A program made the translations under genes and the position numbers. From Flaviflagellibacter sp963786225 (GTDB lineage: Bacteria; Pseudomonadota; Alphaproteobacteria; Rhizobiales; Methylopilaceae), in NCBI GenBank assembly GCA_963786225.1, contig CAWAYQ010000028.1, positions 310,001-374,000 on the forward strand: 64,000 bases of DNA. Reading direction: 5' to 3'. Numbering within the stretch: the first letter of the stretch is position 1; every line of letters begins with the position of its first letter. The notes under the pieces were generated by a model. That model saw nothing but the letters and a program-made list of their open reading frames with translations. It ran no database searches and was not told where the DNA came from. Positions 1-10,479 of the stretch are shown one piece after another.

Positions 1-68
1 AGTGGTGTTTTCCGTCCGGAGGTCTCGTGTAAATCTGAAGGTGGGGGGATTTCCCAGGAGAGAATTCC

Positions 69-293
69 TTGGCCTTTGATCCTATGCCTGCCAGCGGCAG
101 CGGCGGTCCGCATGAACCCTGGTGCGTAAGCTGCAATACGCCGATCACCCGCGAACAGCGCGGCGTGCATGTCCATTTCAACAACGACCCCGATGGCCAT
201 CGGGGACTGACAGGCCTCTATCACGACGCCTGCAGCAAAGCGTTTCAGTCGATGGCACGCGTCATCAACCTGAACTTGTTTGGCCGCTTCTAG
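69..293 (+). CDS. Small conserved Cys-containing hypothetical protein
   Basis: A 74-residue ORF with a TTG start preceded by AGGAG at 56-60 (8-base gap), which is the reason for choosing TTG over the ATG at 84. It holds a CxxC pair near residues 19-22 (WCVSC), a later His/Cys pair (YHDAC, about residues 52-55) and conserved-looking aromatic stretches, which suggests a small zinc-binding fold. No signal peptide or membrane segment is visible. It faces the convergent arylsulfatase gene. I recognise the pattern only as a small conserved rhizobial hypothetical protein; the function is unknown. Confidence 0.6.
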   Translation: MAFDPMPASGSGGPHEPWCVSCNTPITREQRGVHVHFNNDPDGHRGLTGLYHDACSKAFQSMARVINLNLFGRF

Positions 294-353
294 TCCCGGC
301 ATCTTCAATCCTCGAACGGGAGGGCGGCGGAACAATCCGCCGCCCATCTTTCG

Positions 354-1920
354 TCAGTGGTTCGCGCCGCCGGCCGCCTCGGTCATTTTCGCCATTGCGG
401 CATCGATGGTGAATGTTCCCGGATGTTGCGCTTGCGGGAAATCTTTGAACGTTTCGACAAACTTCGCGGCGACCGTCTGAGCAGCGAAGATGAAGAAGAG
501 ATTGTGCAGGCACCAATCGTAATAGGTGTTTGACGTGACATCGGCCCGCTCGTACGGGTCCATTCTCAGGTTGAACACCTTGGGAACGCGCAGTGGCGTG
601 AACGGCTCCGCCCATATCCGCAGCGTCCCCGGGGCACGCTGCTCCATGAATACGATTTTCCAGTTGTCGAACCGGATCGCCAGCACGTCGCCATCGTCGC
701 TGAAGTAGAAATAGAGCTGCCGAGGACTTGTCCTCGGCTTTTCCGGTCAGGTAATCGAGCAGATTGAACCCGTCGATATGATTTTTGTAGGTACGCCCTA
801 TAGCCTTGTAGCCCTTTTTCACTTTATCGACGATATCGGGCTGGCCCGCCATGGCGAGGAAGGTCGGCAGCCAATCGTGGTGTTGCACGATCCCGTTGGC
901 GATCGACCCCGGCTCGACATGGCCCGGCCACCGCACGAGTAGAGGAACGCGGAATGCGCCTTCCCAGTTTGTGTTCTTCTCACTGCGGAACGGGGTCATG
1001 CCCGCATCCGGCCAGGAGTTCATGTGCGGGCCGTTGTCGGTCGAGTACATGACGAAGGTGTCGTCGGCGATGCCGAGCTCTTCGAGATAGTCGAGCACCT
1101 CACCGACGAGCTTGTCGTGATCGATCATGGTGTCGTGGTAGTCGGACTGCCAACGGCCGGCCTGCCCCTTGCTCTCCGGCTTGGGGTGCGTGAACAGATG
1201 CATGTGCGTGGTGTTGAGCCATACGAAGAACGGCTTGCCGTCATCGTTCGCCCGCTTCATGAAATCCTTGGCGGCGGCGGCGAACTCGTCGTCGCAGGTG
1301 TCCATACGCTTCTTGGTGAGAGGTCCGGTGTCCTCGATCTTCTGCTTGCCGACTTTGCCCCAGCGCGGCATGACCGTCGCGTCGTCCTTGTCGGTCGCCC
1401 AGGAGTGGATGACCCCGCGCGGTCCGAAGTTCTTCCTGAAGTTCGGGAAGTCCTTTTCAGATGGATAGTTTTCCATCTCGGGCTCTTCCTCGGCGTTCAG
1501 ATGATAGAGGTTTCCGAAGAACTCATCGAAACCGTGATTGGTCGGCAGATGCTTGTTGAGATCGCCGAGATGGTTCTTTCCGAACTGGCCGGTGACATAA
1601 CCCTGGCCTTTCAGCAGAGCCGCGATGGTCACGATCGTGTCCAACATGCCCTGCGGCGCGGCCGGCATACCGACTTTGGAGAGACCGGTGCGATAGACGC
1701 TCTGGCCGGTGATGAAGGACGAGCGCCCCGCCGTACAGGACTGTTCACCGTATGAATCGGTGAACATCATCCCCTCTTTGGCGATCCGGTCGATATTGGG
1801 CGTCTGATAACCCATCACGCCGTGCGAATAGCAGCTCAGATTGGATTGGCCGATATCGTCGCCCCAGATGACGAGGATGTTCGGCTTATCGGACTTTCCG
1901 TTTTTTCCGTTCCTGGCCAT
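354..1920 (-). CDS. Arylsulfatase (CTAGR-type), frameshifted
   Basis: Sulfatase-family hydrolase that would cleave sulfate esters after its active-site Cys is converted to formylglycine. The N-terminus carries the metal-binding GDDIG motif (residues 20-24), and Cys62 lies in CTAGR, a CxAxR variant of the sulfatase signature. STDNG and related metal-site motifs follow. Translation is continuous to about position 719, where one base is missing; the true C-terminus (reading DNWKIVFMEQ onward, stop at 354) continues in another frame. The start at 1920 is preferred to the ATG at 1929 because AGGAG abuts the latter. No signal peptide is visible. It lies 60 bases downstream of a second arylsulfatase on the same strand. 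The frameshift is probably a sequence error. Confidence 0.85.
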
Positions 1921-1982
1921 GATACGCATCTCCTGTCGCTACATGAGCGTCCGCCGGACGCAATGTCTTGCTCAAACGGCGT

Positions 1983-4351
1983 CTACTGCCGCGCCATTTC
2001 CTTACGCGCGTGCGCTTCCTTTTCTTCTTTCCCGCCAGGGAATTTCTTGGATGTCACATCGATCGTGACGCGCCGGATTTTTCCGCCGAACGCGAATGGC
2101 GGCCCATACAATTCCGTGACCGGAGATCCGGGGTTTTTGCCGATATGCACGCCGCCTCCGATGCCGAGCGCCAGCGGAACCGTGTAGGGAAACTGCGTTT
2201 CTCCGACGCTTTTCCTGTTGATCACGAGCCTGGCGTTACCGGCCGCCCCCCTGCCCCTGGCAAAATCGGGCTGCGAAGTCGGCGTGAATTCGTAGCGAAG
2301 TTCGACTTTGCCTTCCGGAACCGGCGTTTCCGATTCCAGGCGGAATTCTTCGGCGCCGACATAATTGTGGACGTAATGGAGCTTGCCGCCCTGCACGAAC
2401 AAAGTGTAGCCGCCGACGTTGCCGCCATGGCAGACGAGAACGCCCTCCGTTCCGCCTTCCGGAATCTCGACATCGACGGAGATCGTGTGCTGGCGGTTCA
2501 GGACTTTGACCGCGACATTCTCCGGCACCATCTGCGTGCCTGGATAGTACACATATGTCAGACGATCCTTCGTCAGTTGCGGCCGTTCGTCGGCGAACCG
2601 CATTGTGCCGCGGCTGTCGAGCGGGAAGACGCGGTATTTACCCGCTTCCGCGTACCAGATCGCGATCATCTCGATCAGCTTGTCGTGGTTCGTCGCGGCA
2701 AGGTCCGTGGTCTCGGTCGGGTCTTTTGACAGGTCGTAGAGCTCCCAGCCGGTCTCATCGAGCTTGCGCAGCTTTCTTCCGTCAGTTTGAGCTGACCGAA
2801 AAACGCCTTCGCCTCGGTGAAGGATGGCCCGGGAACCGGGCACACCGCCCGCCAGCCATCGTGATAGATCGAGCGGTGCGCGAACATTTCGAAGTATTGG
2901 GTGTGATGCCAACTCTTCGCCCTGGTGTTTTCGAACACATGGGCGAAGCTGACGCCCTCGATCGGAGACTGGGTGTAGCCCTTCACCTTTTCCGGCGCCT
3001 CGACTCCCAGCGCCTCAAGCACCGTCGGCATCATATCGATCGCGTGCGTGAACTGATGGCAGATGTCTCCACGTGCTTTTATGCCTTTCGGCCAGTGCAC
3101 GATGAAGGGATCTGACACGCCGCCGCGATAGGTTTCGCGTTTCCAGCGCTTGAACGGCGTGTTGCCGGCATGCGTCCAACCCCAGGCGTAATGATTGAAA
3201 TATTTCGGGCCGCCGAGCTCGTCGATGGCCGCGATGTTCTGCTGCAGGTCGTCCGGAACATTGTTGAAGAACTTGTTCTCGTTGACCGAACCGTGGGGAC
3301 CGCCCTCCGCGCTCGCCCCGTTGTCGGAGATCAGCATGATCAGAGTGTTGTCGATCTGTCCCATATCCTCGAGGAACGAGATGAGACGGCCGACCTGATG
3401 GTCCATGTGCTCGGAGAAGCCGGCGAACACCTCCATCATCCGCGCATAGAGTTTGCGCTCGTCGGCAGGCAGTTTCGACCAGTCCTGAACATCAGGATCG
3501 TGGCGCGACAGCCTGGCGTGCTCGGGCATGATGCCCAGTTTTTTCTGCCTGGCGAACACCGTTTCCCGATAGGCGTCCCAGCCGGCGTCGAACTTGCCCT
3601 TGTACTTGTCGGCCCATTGCTTCGGCACATGATGGGGCGCGTGGTTTGCGCCGGGTGCGAAGTACAGGAAGAACGGCTTGTCGGGAGCGATCTGCTTGAG
3701 GTCTGCGATGAATCCGATCGCCCGATCCGCGAGATCCTCGGTGAGATGATAGCCCTGCTCCGGCGTCTTCGGCGGCGCGACCTGATGATTGTCGTAGACG
3801 AGCTCGGGATAATATTGGTGCGTATCGCCGCCGAGGAAGCCGTAGTAGCGATCGAAGCCGCGGCCGAGGGGCCAGCGGTCATAGGGTCCTGCCGCGCTGA
3901 TTTGCTCGGACGGCGTCAGATGCCATTTTCCGACGCAGTAGGTCCCATACCCTTTCTGCTGAAGTATTTCCGAAATGAAACCGTTCTCGAACGGAATCGC
4001 GCCGTTGCCGCCCGGAAAGCCCGTCGAGCCTTCGGTGATGCATGACATTGCGTTGGTGTGGTGATTGCGGCCCGTGAGCACGCAGGAGCGCGATGGCGAA
4101 CATAGTGCCGTCGTGTGCATGTTCGTGAACAGCAGACCGTTCTTCGCCAGCCTGTCGATGTTGGGCGTACTGATCGGCGAGCCGTAGCAGCCGAGCTGGC
4201 CGAAGCCGGTGTCGTCGATGACGATGAAGAGCACATTGGGCGCGCCCTTTCTGGCCCGCTCCGGCGCGGGCCACGCGGGTTCGGATTCATCGACCGTGCG
4301 GCCCATATAGCCGGGGAAGGTGGTGCCGGGCTTGTACTCTTTCAGGGCCAT
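1983..4351 (-). CDS. Arylsulfatase (CSPSR-type, about 790 aa), frameshifted
   Basis: Large arylsulfatase of the AtsA/AslA type. VIDDTGFG (residues 44-51) supplies the first metal ligands, Cys84 sits in the canonical CSPSR formylglycine motif, GKWHL follows, and DNGAS marks the second metal-binding segment. The C-terminal part, from about position 2777 down to 1983, is in a different frame because one A is missing from an A-run (an EEKLRKL context); the second segment reads GWELYDLSKDPTE, a typical sulfatase C-terminal motif. AGGAGG lies 5 bases before the ATG. It is probably transcribed with the DUF202 gene upstream (21-base gap) and the second sulfatase downstream. No formylglycine-generating enzyme is in the window. 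Confidence 0.87.
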
Positions 4352-4372
4352 GTTCGCCTCCTGGGATAGGGT

Positions 4373-4837
4373 TCATCCGAACGGGCCGACGCGGAACACC
4401 ATGCTGACGATCGCGAAGATGCCGATCAGAAGCAGAACGATCGCGGTGAAAAGCGTGAGCGAAGGCGGGAACGGGCTGACGCCCCGGATAAGCCCCTGCT
4501 CCGCCATCTCGTTGCGCTCCACGCGCAGCGCCGCCATGAACTGCAGGTGATAGAGGATGCCGCCGATCAGCATCGCGATGCCAAGGCCGACCAGCGCAAT
4601 GCCGAAATTGCGTGCCGGCGCGGCGGCGGTCAGCACATCCTGGTCGCGCAGCTTCTGGAACACCTGGAAGATCGTGAATCCGAAACTGATCAGCGACAGC
4701 GAGGTGCGGATCACCGACATCAGGGTGCGGTCGGCGCTCATGCGCGTGCGCTGGAATGACATCCCCGTCCGCCGCGACGACAGCAGAACCGAGATGTCTT
4801 CCGCGCTCATGGGGGGCCTGGAGAGGGCTTCGGTCAT
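4373..4837 (-). CDS. DUF202 (YidH-type) inner-membrane protein
   Basis: A 154-residue protein with three hydrophobic segments (about residues 45-60, 80-98 and 125-146) and the DUF202 signature near the first (RTSLSLISFGF). DUF202 proteins are small membrane proteins of unknown biochemical role. It is the first gene of a likely minus-strand operon with the two arylsulfatases; the stop is 21 bases before the first sulfatase start, so a link to sulfatase function or export is possible but only inferred. The start at 4837 has a weak GAGGG upstream; an internal ATG at 4807 is an alternative. Confidence 0.8.
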   Translation of the reverse strand: MTEALSRPPMSAEDISVLLSSRRTGMSFQRTRMSADRTLMSVIRTSLSLISFGFTIFQVFQKLRDQDVLTAAAPARNFGIALVGLGIAMLIGGILYHLQFMAALRVERNEMAEQGLIRGVSPFPPSLTLFTAIVLLLIGIFAIVSMVFRVGPFG

Positions 4838-5714
4838 CGCCGGCCCTCAGCGCGCCGGCGCATCCACCACCGCGCGACACGATCGACCGGGCCGCGCAAC
4901 AGAAGGTACGGAACAAAGCCGAGGAGCGGAGTGCGTGAAGGGCTGGAGATAGTAGCGGGGCGACAGCGGGCCATCGGGCCGGGCCGCGATCATCGTCCCC
5001 GGACCTCTGCATCGTGTCGCCGAACTCGCTCACGGCCGAACTCCGGAACGGCGCTGCGACGCGAACATCGGGGGTAGCCGCAATCTCCGACACTCGAACT
5101 CCTGCCTGCCCGCACCAGCCGGAACAGAAGTCTGGGCACGTTGCGCCCCCGAGCGTGAGTTACGCGACCGCCGGTAACGGTTACAGAACCGGCCTTTAAG
5201 CCATAAGCCCGAGCCGGGCTCCGGAACTCGATATCGAGATCAGCTTGAGCGCGACGCGGTCTATTTCAGCATGTCGGAAAAATTCCAGAGACTGGTCGCC
5301 CCGGAAGCAGGATGGATGCAGGCCCATCCTTCAACCTCGGCTTGGGGGCTGGGGAGTGCCGAGAGAAATGCTTCCGGGGCTTTAGCCGTCCTGCCGGAAC
5401 GGCGCCGACTAACATGGCCAAGGCTTTTCATCTTCGGAAGCACGTAACGGTTATGGCGCGCGACAGTTACCTCCTCTGCGCAATCGTCTACCTCCCCTGC
5501 GCAATCGCCCCGGATTCGCAACCGGATACTTAACTCCATCGAAGAGATCGGGACTTCATCGAAGAGATCGTGGCCTACCTCGACCACGCGAACGTTGCAC
5601 GGGGCGAGATACCTGTTACCGTTCAATTCACGGCAGTCGGGCGCGTAATAGCGATTATCGAGGCAACTCGATCCGATCCTGGTCCCACGTTCCTCCATGC
5701 AGGGGAGGCCGCCG
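4838..5714. other. Long intergenic region with short direct repeats
   Basis: About 880 bases without a convincing gene. Candidate ORFs here have low-complexity, shadow-like composition. It holds two short direct repeats: a pair of about 20-base units ending CTGCGCAATCG near 5467-5507, with a 21-base period, and CATCGAAGAGATCG at 5537-5550 and 5557-5570. These lie 150-250 bases upstream of the TPR signalling gene and could be regulatory; nothing else is recognised. Confidence 0.4.
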
Positions 5715-7504
5715 ATGTTGAGTGACAGTCACGCCGCAACTCCACGAGCGCGCGATTACGTAGCAGAGACGCCTCACCGACACATGGTGAGGCAACCCGG
5801 TGAAAACGAACCTTCCTCGGAAGGGCGTCCATCCGCCCCCGCACCAGCCGAAGACCTTATACGCGCGGCGCTCGACCGCCTGACGGTCGACGAGCGCTTA
5901 CGGATGTCGGACCGCAACCGGCGTTTCCTGCGCTTCGTCGTCGACGAGAAACTGGGCGGACGGGCCGAACGCATAAAATCCTACACGATCGCGGTGGATG
6001 TATTCGGTCGTGCCGACGATTTCGACGGTGCGACGGACCCGATCGTTCGCATTGAAGCGACGCGGCTGAGGTCCGCTCTGGCGGCCTATTACGACGGTCC
6101 GGGCGCCCAGGAGCCGGTGCGGATCGTGCTGCCCAAGGGCGGATATGTTCCCGAGTTCACGCTTCGAAACACCGATCCTCCGGCTCGGTGGCCGAAACCT
6201 TGCCGGCGTCTTCCGGACGGGCGAAGCACGTCCGCTGGATCTACAGAGGCGTCGGTGCGGGTCTGATTGCCGGCATCGTCCTGCTGTTTGCCGGCTGGAA
6301 GCCTCATCTCTCCCTGTCGCTACGGTCGTTTCACGACGCCGCGCCGATTGTCGTCGTCGAGCCCGTGGTGAGCGTGACCGACAGTCCGGAGTCGCAGGCT
6401 ATTGCGACAGGCCTCGGCCAATCCCTTGTCTCCGGCCTATCGCGGTTTTCCGGCCTGAGGCTGGTCTATTCGCGCAGCGGAGAGGCAATCGGCGATCACG
6501 ACGCAGCATCGGCCGTATACACCGTCAGCGCGAGCGTCCGCGTCAGCGGAAACATGCTTCGCTTCTGGTGGAGCGTGGCGGACCAGCGGAGTGGAGAAAT
6601 TCTGTGGTCGGAGAATGTCGACCGCGAACGAGACCAGTCTTTCTCGGAGCCTATCGAGGACGAAGTCGCGCGCCGCATTGCGGCGCGTGTGAGCGAACCG
6701 GAAGGAGTGGTTCGCGCGCGCGAACAGATCGCCGCGACATACCGGACGGCACGTGGTTACACCTGCGTGCTTCGCGCCCGCGCCGTCCAGGGCGCGCCTT
6801 TCAGCGCCACCGACCTCACGGTGCGGCGATGCCTCGAGCAGACCGTCGCGTTTACTCCCGAATATGCCGACGCCTGGGCCCTGCTCGCGCTCATCTATCT
6901 CAAGGAGCAGCAGCCTTTGCAGCGCACTGTGTCCGAGGTCAGCCTGGGCGGCATCGCATTTCAAGCGGCACAGCGGGCGGCGTCTCTGGCGCCGGAATCC
7001 GAGCTTGCACACATGTCTTTGCTGGTTGCGCATTTCCGCCGTGGCGAGTTTTCCGAAGCAGCGGCGGCGGGCGCGCGGGCTCTCGAACTCAATCCCAACG
7101 ATCCCGAAATTCTCGCCGCTGTCGGTGTCCGGAAATTCGCGCGCGGCCAATGGGACGAAGGCGCCGGTCTCGTGCGGCGTTCGATGGCCGCCGGAACACG
7201 GGTCCGCCCGTCCGCTTACATGATTTTGGCGCTCGACGCCTACCGGCGCGGCGAGTACGCCGAGGCAGTCGATAATGTTTCGAAGATCGATGCAGATTTT
7301 CCGTTGCTGGATGTCATCTGCGCGGCGGCTCATGCCGCCCTCGGCCAGAACGACGAGGCGCGCTCTGAAATCGAAGCCGTGCTGAAAGTACGGCCGCGCT
7401 ATGGACGGGAACTGCGCGGCGAGCTGGAGTCCTTACATTTCGTCGAGGACCTGTCCGGCCTCGTCATAGACGGTGCGCGACGCGCGGGCCTGGCCGTATT
7501 GTAA
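5715..7504 (+). CDS. TPR-containing membrane signalling protein, frameshifted
   Basis: Probably one gene split by a single missing base near 6180. The N-terminal cytoplasmic part (about residues 45-150) carries a conserved module (RFLRFVVDEKL, YTIAVDVFGR, DPIVRIEATRLR, LPKGGYVPEF) seen in alphaproteobacterial proteins often annotated as adenylate-cyclase or TolB-like TPR proteins. The second frame begins with a transmembrane helix (GAGLIAGIVLLFAG), then a TolB-like region (AIATGLGQSLVSGLSRF) and several TPR-like helical repeats (ALELNPNDPE). The start at 5715 has GGGGAGG six bases upstream. No cyclase catalytic domain is visible. Function is unknown; a regulatory or scaffold role is inferred. 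Two separate overlapping genes remain possible. Confidence 0.6.
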
Positions 7505-7639
7505 AGGCGGCTGGCCCGACGCCACCCGGGCGCTGCGCACTGTCCGTTTCTCTCGTGCCCGCGAGGCTTCGCTTCGCGGCGTGGGCCGCTTGGGCATGTT
7601 CCGGACCTGTCTAGGAGGGCGCGAACCGAAGGCGGCTCC

Positions 7640-8578
7640 TCAGAACTTTCCGCTGACCTCCAGGAAGACCCCGTCGCCCTTCAGGCGGTTTTCGACCTCG
7701 ATCTCGTGCGCCCAGCTCAGCTTGAAGTAGACCTCGGAGTCCTCGTCGAACGTCGCCTTGTACTGGACGAGCGGTCCGACCGCGATCGCGCGGCCCTTGA
7801 AGCCGTTGCGGGCGTCGGCGAACGCGCTGTCGTCGTCCTCGACCTGGTACAGGAAGCCCGCGATGGCGCCGAAGGACAGGTTCTCCGTCACGCTCTTGGT
7901 GACCGACAGGTCGAGATGGGCCATCGCGCCGCTGTAATAGTCGGTGTCGGGATTCCTCGTGTTGATGTCGACGCCAAGGTAGGCCGATAGATCGAGGCCG
8001 TGCTCGGGGATCAGGCGCGTGAAGCCGATGCTCGGGCTGAATGTCCAGTAGTTCAGGCCGATGAAGGCGATCCTGCCTTCCTCCCACACCCCGGTAGGGG
8101 CCGTCACGGTGAGCCCGAAGGAGACGAATGTGTTCAGGGCGTCGTTGTGCCAGCCGAGCAGCAGCGGCGCGAACCCGATGTCGCCGAGGCCCACCTCCGT
8201 CTGGGTCACCTCGAAGGGACCGATTGCGGCGGTGGCCTCGCTCCATCCGAACGGCAGCGCGCCCAGGGTGGCGTAGGTCCAATTCCCCGGCAGATCCCAC
8301 TTAGGCACGTAAATGCCGATCAGAGCGGTCCCGAAGGTCGTCGCGTCGAGGCCGACGGCGATAGTCGTGTCGCCGAACGGAACCTCGCCGGCCGTGTTTC
8401 CCGTATAAAAGACGTTGGAGACGTCCCAGTACATACCGGGCACCGGCGGAATTATTCCAGCACCTGGGCCCGCGAAGGCTGCCGCCACATAGCGGCCAGC
8501 AACGGCTTCGGTGGCCTGGGCAGAATCGGCGGCGAACAAGGCCGCGATCGCCATGAGGACGACGCGAGGCTGCAACAT
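7640..8578 (-). CDS. SphA / MetA-pathway-type outer membrane protein
   Basis: A 312-residue protein with a cleavable signal peptide (hydrophobic core LMAIAALFAA, likely cleavage after AQA) and alternating beta-strand patterns ending in Phe (SGKF), as in outer-membrane barrels. The order of motifs (PVPGMYW, TIAVGLDATT, GLGDI, FVSFGLTVTAPTG, SPSIGFTRL, VGPLVQYK) matches the family annotated as 'MetA-pathway of phenol degradation, putative' (SphA-like, COG4313), thought to import hydrophobic or aromatic compounds. It is monocistronic, and no catabolic genes adjoin it, so the substrate cannot be inferred. Confidence 0.8.
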   Translation of the reverse strand: MLQPRVVLMAIAALFAADSAQATEAVAGRYVAAAFAGPGAGIIPPVPGMYWDVSNVFYTGNTAGEVPFGDTTIAVGLDATTFGTALIGIYVPKWDLPGNWTYATLGALPFGWSEATAAIGPFEVTQTEVGLGDIGFAPLLLGWHNDALNTFVSFGLTVTAPTGVWEEGRIAFIGLNYWTFSPSIGFTRLIPEHGLDLSAYLGVDINTRNPDTDYYSGAMAHLDLSVTKSVTENLSFGAIAGFLYQVEDDDSAFADARNGFKGRAIAVGPLVQYKATFDEDSEVYFKLSWAHEIEVENRLKGDGVFLEVSGKF

Positions 8579-9063
8579 GTCTCAATCCCCCCTGACGCTA
8601 CGCCGGGATCATCGTCCGCCAGGAATCTGGTGCTAACTTTGCACGGAAGAGCAGAGTGACGACCGCTTCAGCTACTTCTAGTCTGCGACAGAATAGCGCG
8701 AACGCCAAGCGGTTTGACGATGTTCCCGTGGCGACCCGGCAGCCTGTCGAGGACCTCGACGCAGCGCTCTGCTTACAGCAGCCAGTCGCTGCAGTCTTCC
8801 AGACAGCGTCGGCGCAGGAATGGGCGCGCTCCGCTCCACGCGCTTTCACTTCGCTGCCGGGCATCTTGTTCGGCGACGCGGCAGATCCCTCACATTGTAC
8901 GTGCAGGCCGAATCTGCCGGAGGGCGACTGACGCCTCAATTGGCTGGCCCTCGCCGAAGGGTGCCAATTTCTCCCACTTCATGCGCGCCTATTGGCCGAA
9001 AGCAGCTCCGCTCGAAGGATCATGGTCGCCGCCGGCGGTCAAACCCGGAAACTGACCAACCGA
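8579..9063. other. Intergenic region without recognisable gene
   Basis: About 485 bases between the SphA-like gene (transcribed leftwards) and the Sel1 gene end. ORFs here look like noise on both strands. It presumably contains the promoter of the SphA-like gene; I see no repeat, terminator or RNA gene that I can support. Confidence 0.35.
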
Positions 9064-9333
9064 TCAGTGCGTCGTGATCCACTGACGCGCCGCGCGCTGA
9101 GCTTCGGCGATGTCGTCCTCGCTCATTTCCGCGGCCAGTTCCTTGCGGAGCTGTGCTGCTTCCATATGGCCCTTGAAGGCCGCGAGGTTGAACCATTTGT
9201 GAGCCGCCACGCGGTCCGTCGGTACGGTACGGCCGGTGGAATACATCAGGCCCAGCTGAACGAAGACATCTCCGCGCGCATTGGGCGCTCCGAGGGCTGC
9301 CGTCTCCAGCGTGCCGATATCCAGGAACTTCAT
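9064..9333 (-). CDS. Small Sel1-repeat protein
   Basis: An 89-residue protein with one clear Sel1-like helical repeat (DVFVQLGLMYSTGRTVPTD, then AAHKWFNLAAFKG). Sel1 repeats mediate protein-protein contacts. There is no signal peptide. A minus-strand ribosome site (GGGAG) lies just upstream of the ATG at 9333, and the AT-rich stretch at 9420-9490 is the likely promoter region. The compact single-repeat form is common in rhizobial genomes; the partner is unknown. Confidence 0.75.
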   Translation of the reverse strand: MKFLDIGTLETAALGAPNARGDVFVQLGLMYSTGRTVPTDRVAAHKWFNLAAFKGHMEAAQLRKELAAEMSEDDIAEAQRAARQWITTH

Positions 9334-9582
9334 CTTACTCTCCCATTGTCCGGCCTTCTGGCCGGGGCGACGTGTTTTCGCCTTGAGGAGAGTTTGGCCT
9401 CATCGTCTGTATGGACGCTTAAAACACAGACTTAATTGAAGTTAAACTAAACTAAAATGCAAAGTAAACTTTACGTATTGCTAGCCATTAAAGACATTGA
9501 GAACCACCGACTTCGGCGTGAATCGAGGCTATGCTGGTCGTTCCGCTCTCAATACTCCGGAAACCATGCCCGGGATTGACGC

Positions 9583-9984
9583 TCAGCGCTTGCGGCCGAG
9601 GAAGAGGCCGAGCGCCAAAGCCCCGAGGAGCCAGGGAGCCGGCGCGGCGCCGACGGCTTCCGTGAGGCCCGGAAGCGGCGAATCCGAGGCTGCCGGCGTC
9701 TCTCTGGTCGCGGCTTTCGCCGAACGGTCGTGGGTGCCGACCGCAATCAGGATGAGGGCGATCAGGATCGCGACACCGCCGACCATGCTCGCGGCGCCGA
9801 TTTCGCCGAAATGCGGGATCAGGGCAAAATAGGCGGCGACGGCCAAAGCCAGGAGGCCGACAGAGAGGAACATCAGGGCAGCGACGGCACAGGCGAGCAT
9901 GAAGGCCAAGCGCTGAAGCCTGGCCGACGCCTCGGCCTTGATGCTTTGAAAGAGTGCGCCCGAGGCGAGCAGAGCCTGCAGCAT
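9583..9984 (-). CDS. Phage-holin-superfamily (Holin_3_6) membrane protein
   Basis: A 133-residue protein with two long hydrophobic segments (about 28-55 and 63-84), a Pro/Ala-rich linker and a third C-terminal segment ending GRKR. This is the architecture of the putative Actinobacteriophage holin III-like family, found next to DUF883 genes in many proteobacteria. Its ATG overlaps the stop of the upstream DUF883 gene by one base (TGATG), so translation is probably coupled. A role in stress or envelope-associated ribosome hibernation (the YqjD/YqjE/YqjK type of locus) is inferred from context. It is not evidence of a prophage. Confidence 0.7.
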   Translation of the reverse strand: MLQALLASGALFQSIKAEASARLQRLAFMLACAVAALMFLSVGLLALAVAAYFALIPHFGEIGAASMVGGVAILIALILIAVGTHDRSAKAATRETPAASDSPLPGLTEAVGAAPAPWLLGALALGLFLGRKR

Positions 9985-10379
9985 CAGCGGCGCCTCAGCA
10001 GGCCGATAATGTATCCGACGCCGAACACGATACCGACAGCCGCGAGCGGATTGCGCTCGACCTGTTTGACGACGTCCTCGGCCATACCGCGGACCCGGCC
10101 CTCGGCGGTACGGGCATAATCGATGCCCGTATCGAAAAGGTCGGACGCGGTCTCGGTGACGGTGTCGCGCGCCGACGTCGCGCCCGTCTGCGCGAGAGCC
10201 GCAACGTTGTGGCTCAGGCGGACAAGATCGTCGCGAAGCTTTTCGATCTCGTTAATCGTTGTGTCGGCGCTGCGGGACAAAGGTTGGGCGCGACGGCGCG
10301 GCGCGGCCGATTTGCGGCGCGTGGTGGGCCGCTTCGCCTTGGTTCCGGCAGCTCTTGCGGTTCTGGGTGCGGTGGCCAT
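9984..10379 (-). CDS. DUF883 (ElaB/YqjD-type) membrane-anchored protein
   Basis: Chosen start at 10379 (GGAGG eight bases upstream) gives 131 residues. The N-terminus is very basic (Arg/Lys/Ala-rich, residues 1-35). A coiled-coil region (INEIEKLRDDLVRLSHNVA) and amphipathic helices follow, and a C-terminal membrane helix (AAVGIVFGVGYIIGLL) ends in RRR. E. coli members of this family (YqjD, ElaB) are tail-anchored proteins that bind ribosomes in stationary phase. The downstream holin-like gene overlaps its stop. A longer in-frame extension to 10466 exists but lacks a ribosome site. Confidence 0.82.
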   Translation of the reverse strand: MATAPRTARAAGTKAKRPTTRRKSAAPRRRAQPLSRSADTTINEIEKLRDDLVRLSHNVAALAQTGATSARDTVTETASDLFDTGIDYARTAEGRVRGMAEDVVKQVERNPLAAVGIVFGVGYIIGLLRRR

Positions 10380-10479
10380 CGAGTTCCCTCCGAATGACGA
10401 AGCGCGAGCGCGTCGATTTCGGAAGACGAACGTTCCATAAGCGGGCCTAGTTCCCCCTGATTTCAATCAAGACGCGGTA

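Noticed and set aside
4287..5093. 268-codon minus-strand frame over DUF202 and the intergenic region
   Set aside because: It overlaps DUF202 and the sulfatase start in another frame, with biased composition and no domain.
5261..5698. 145-codon minus-strand frame in the long intergenic region
   Set aside because: No family resemblance, no ribosome site and no plausible hydrophobic or structural pattern.
9583..10379. Prophage because of the holin-superfamily gene
   Set aside because: Holin_3_6-like plus DUF883 pairs are common chromosomal genes; no phage structural or lysis genes adjoin.
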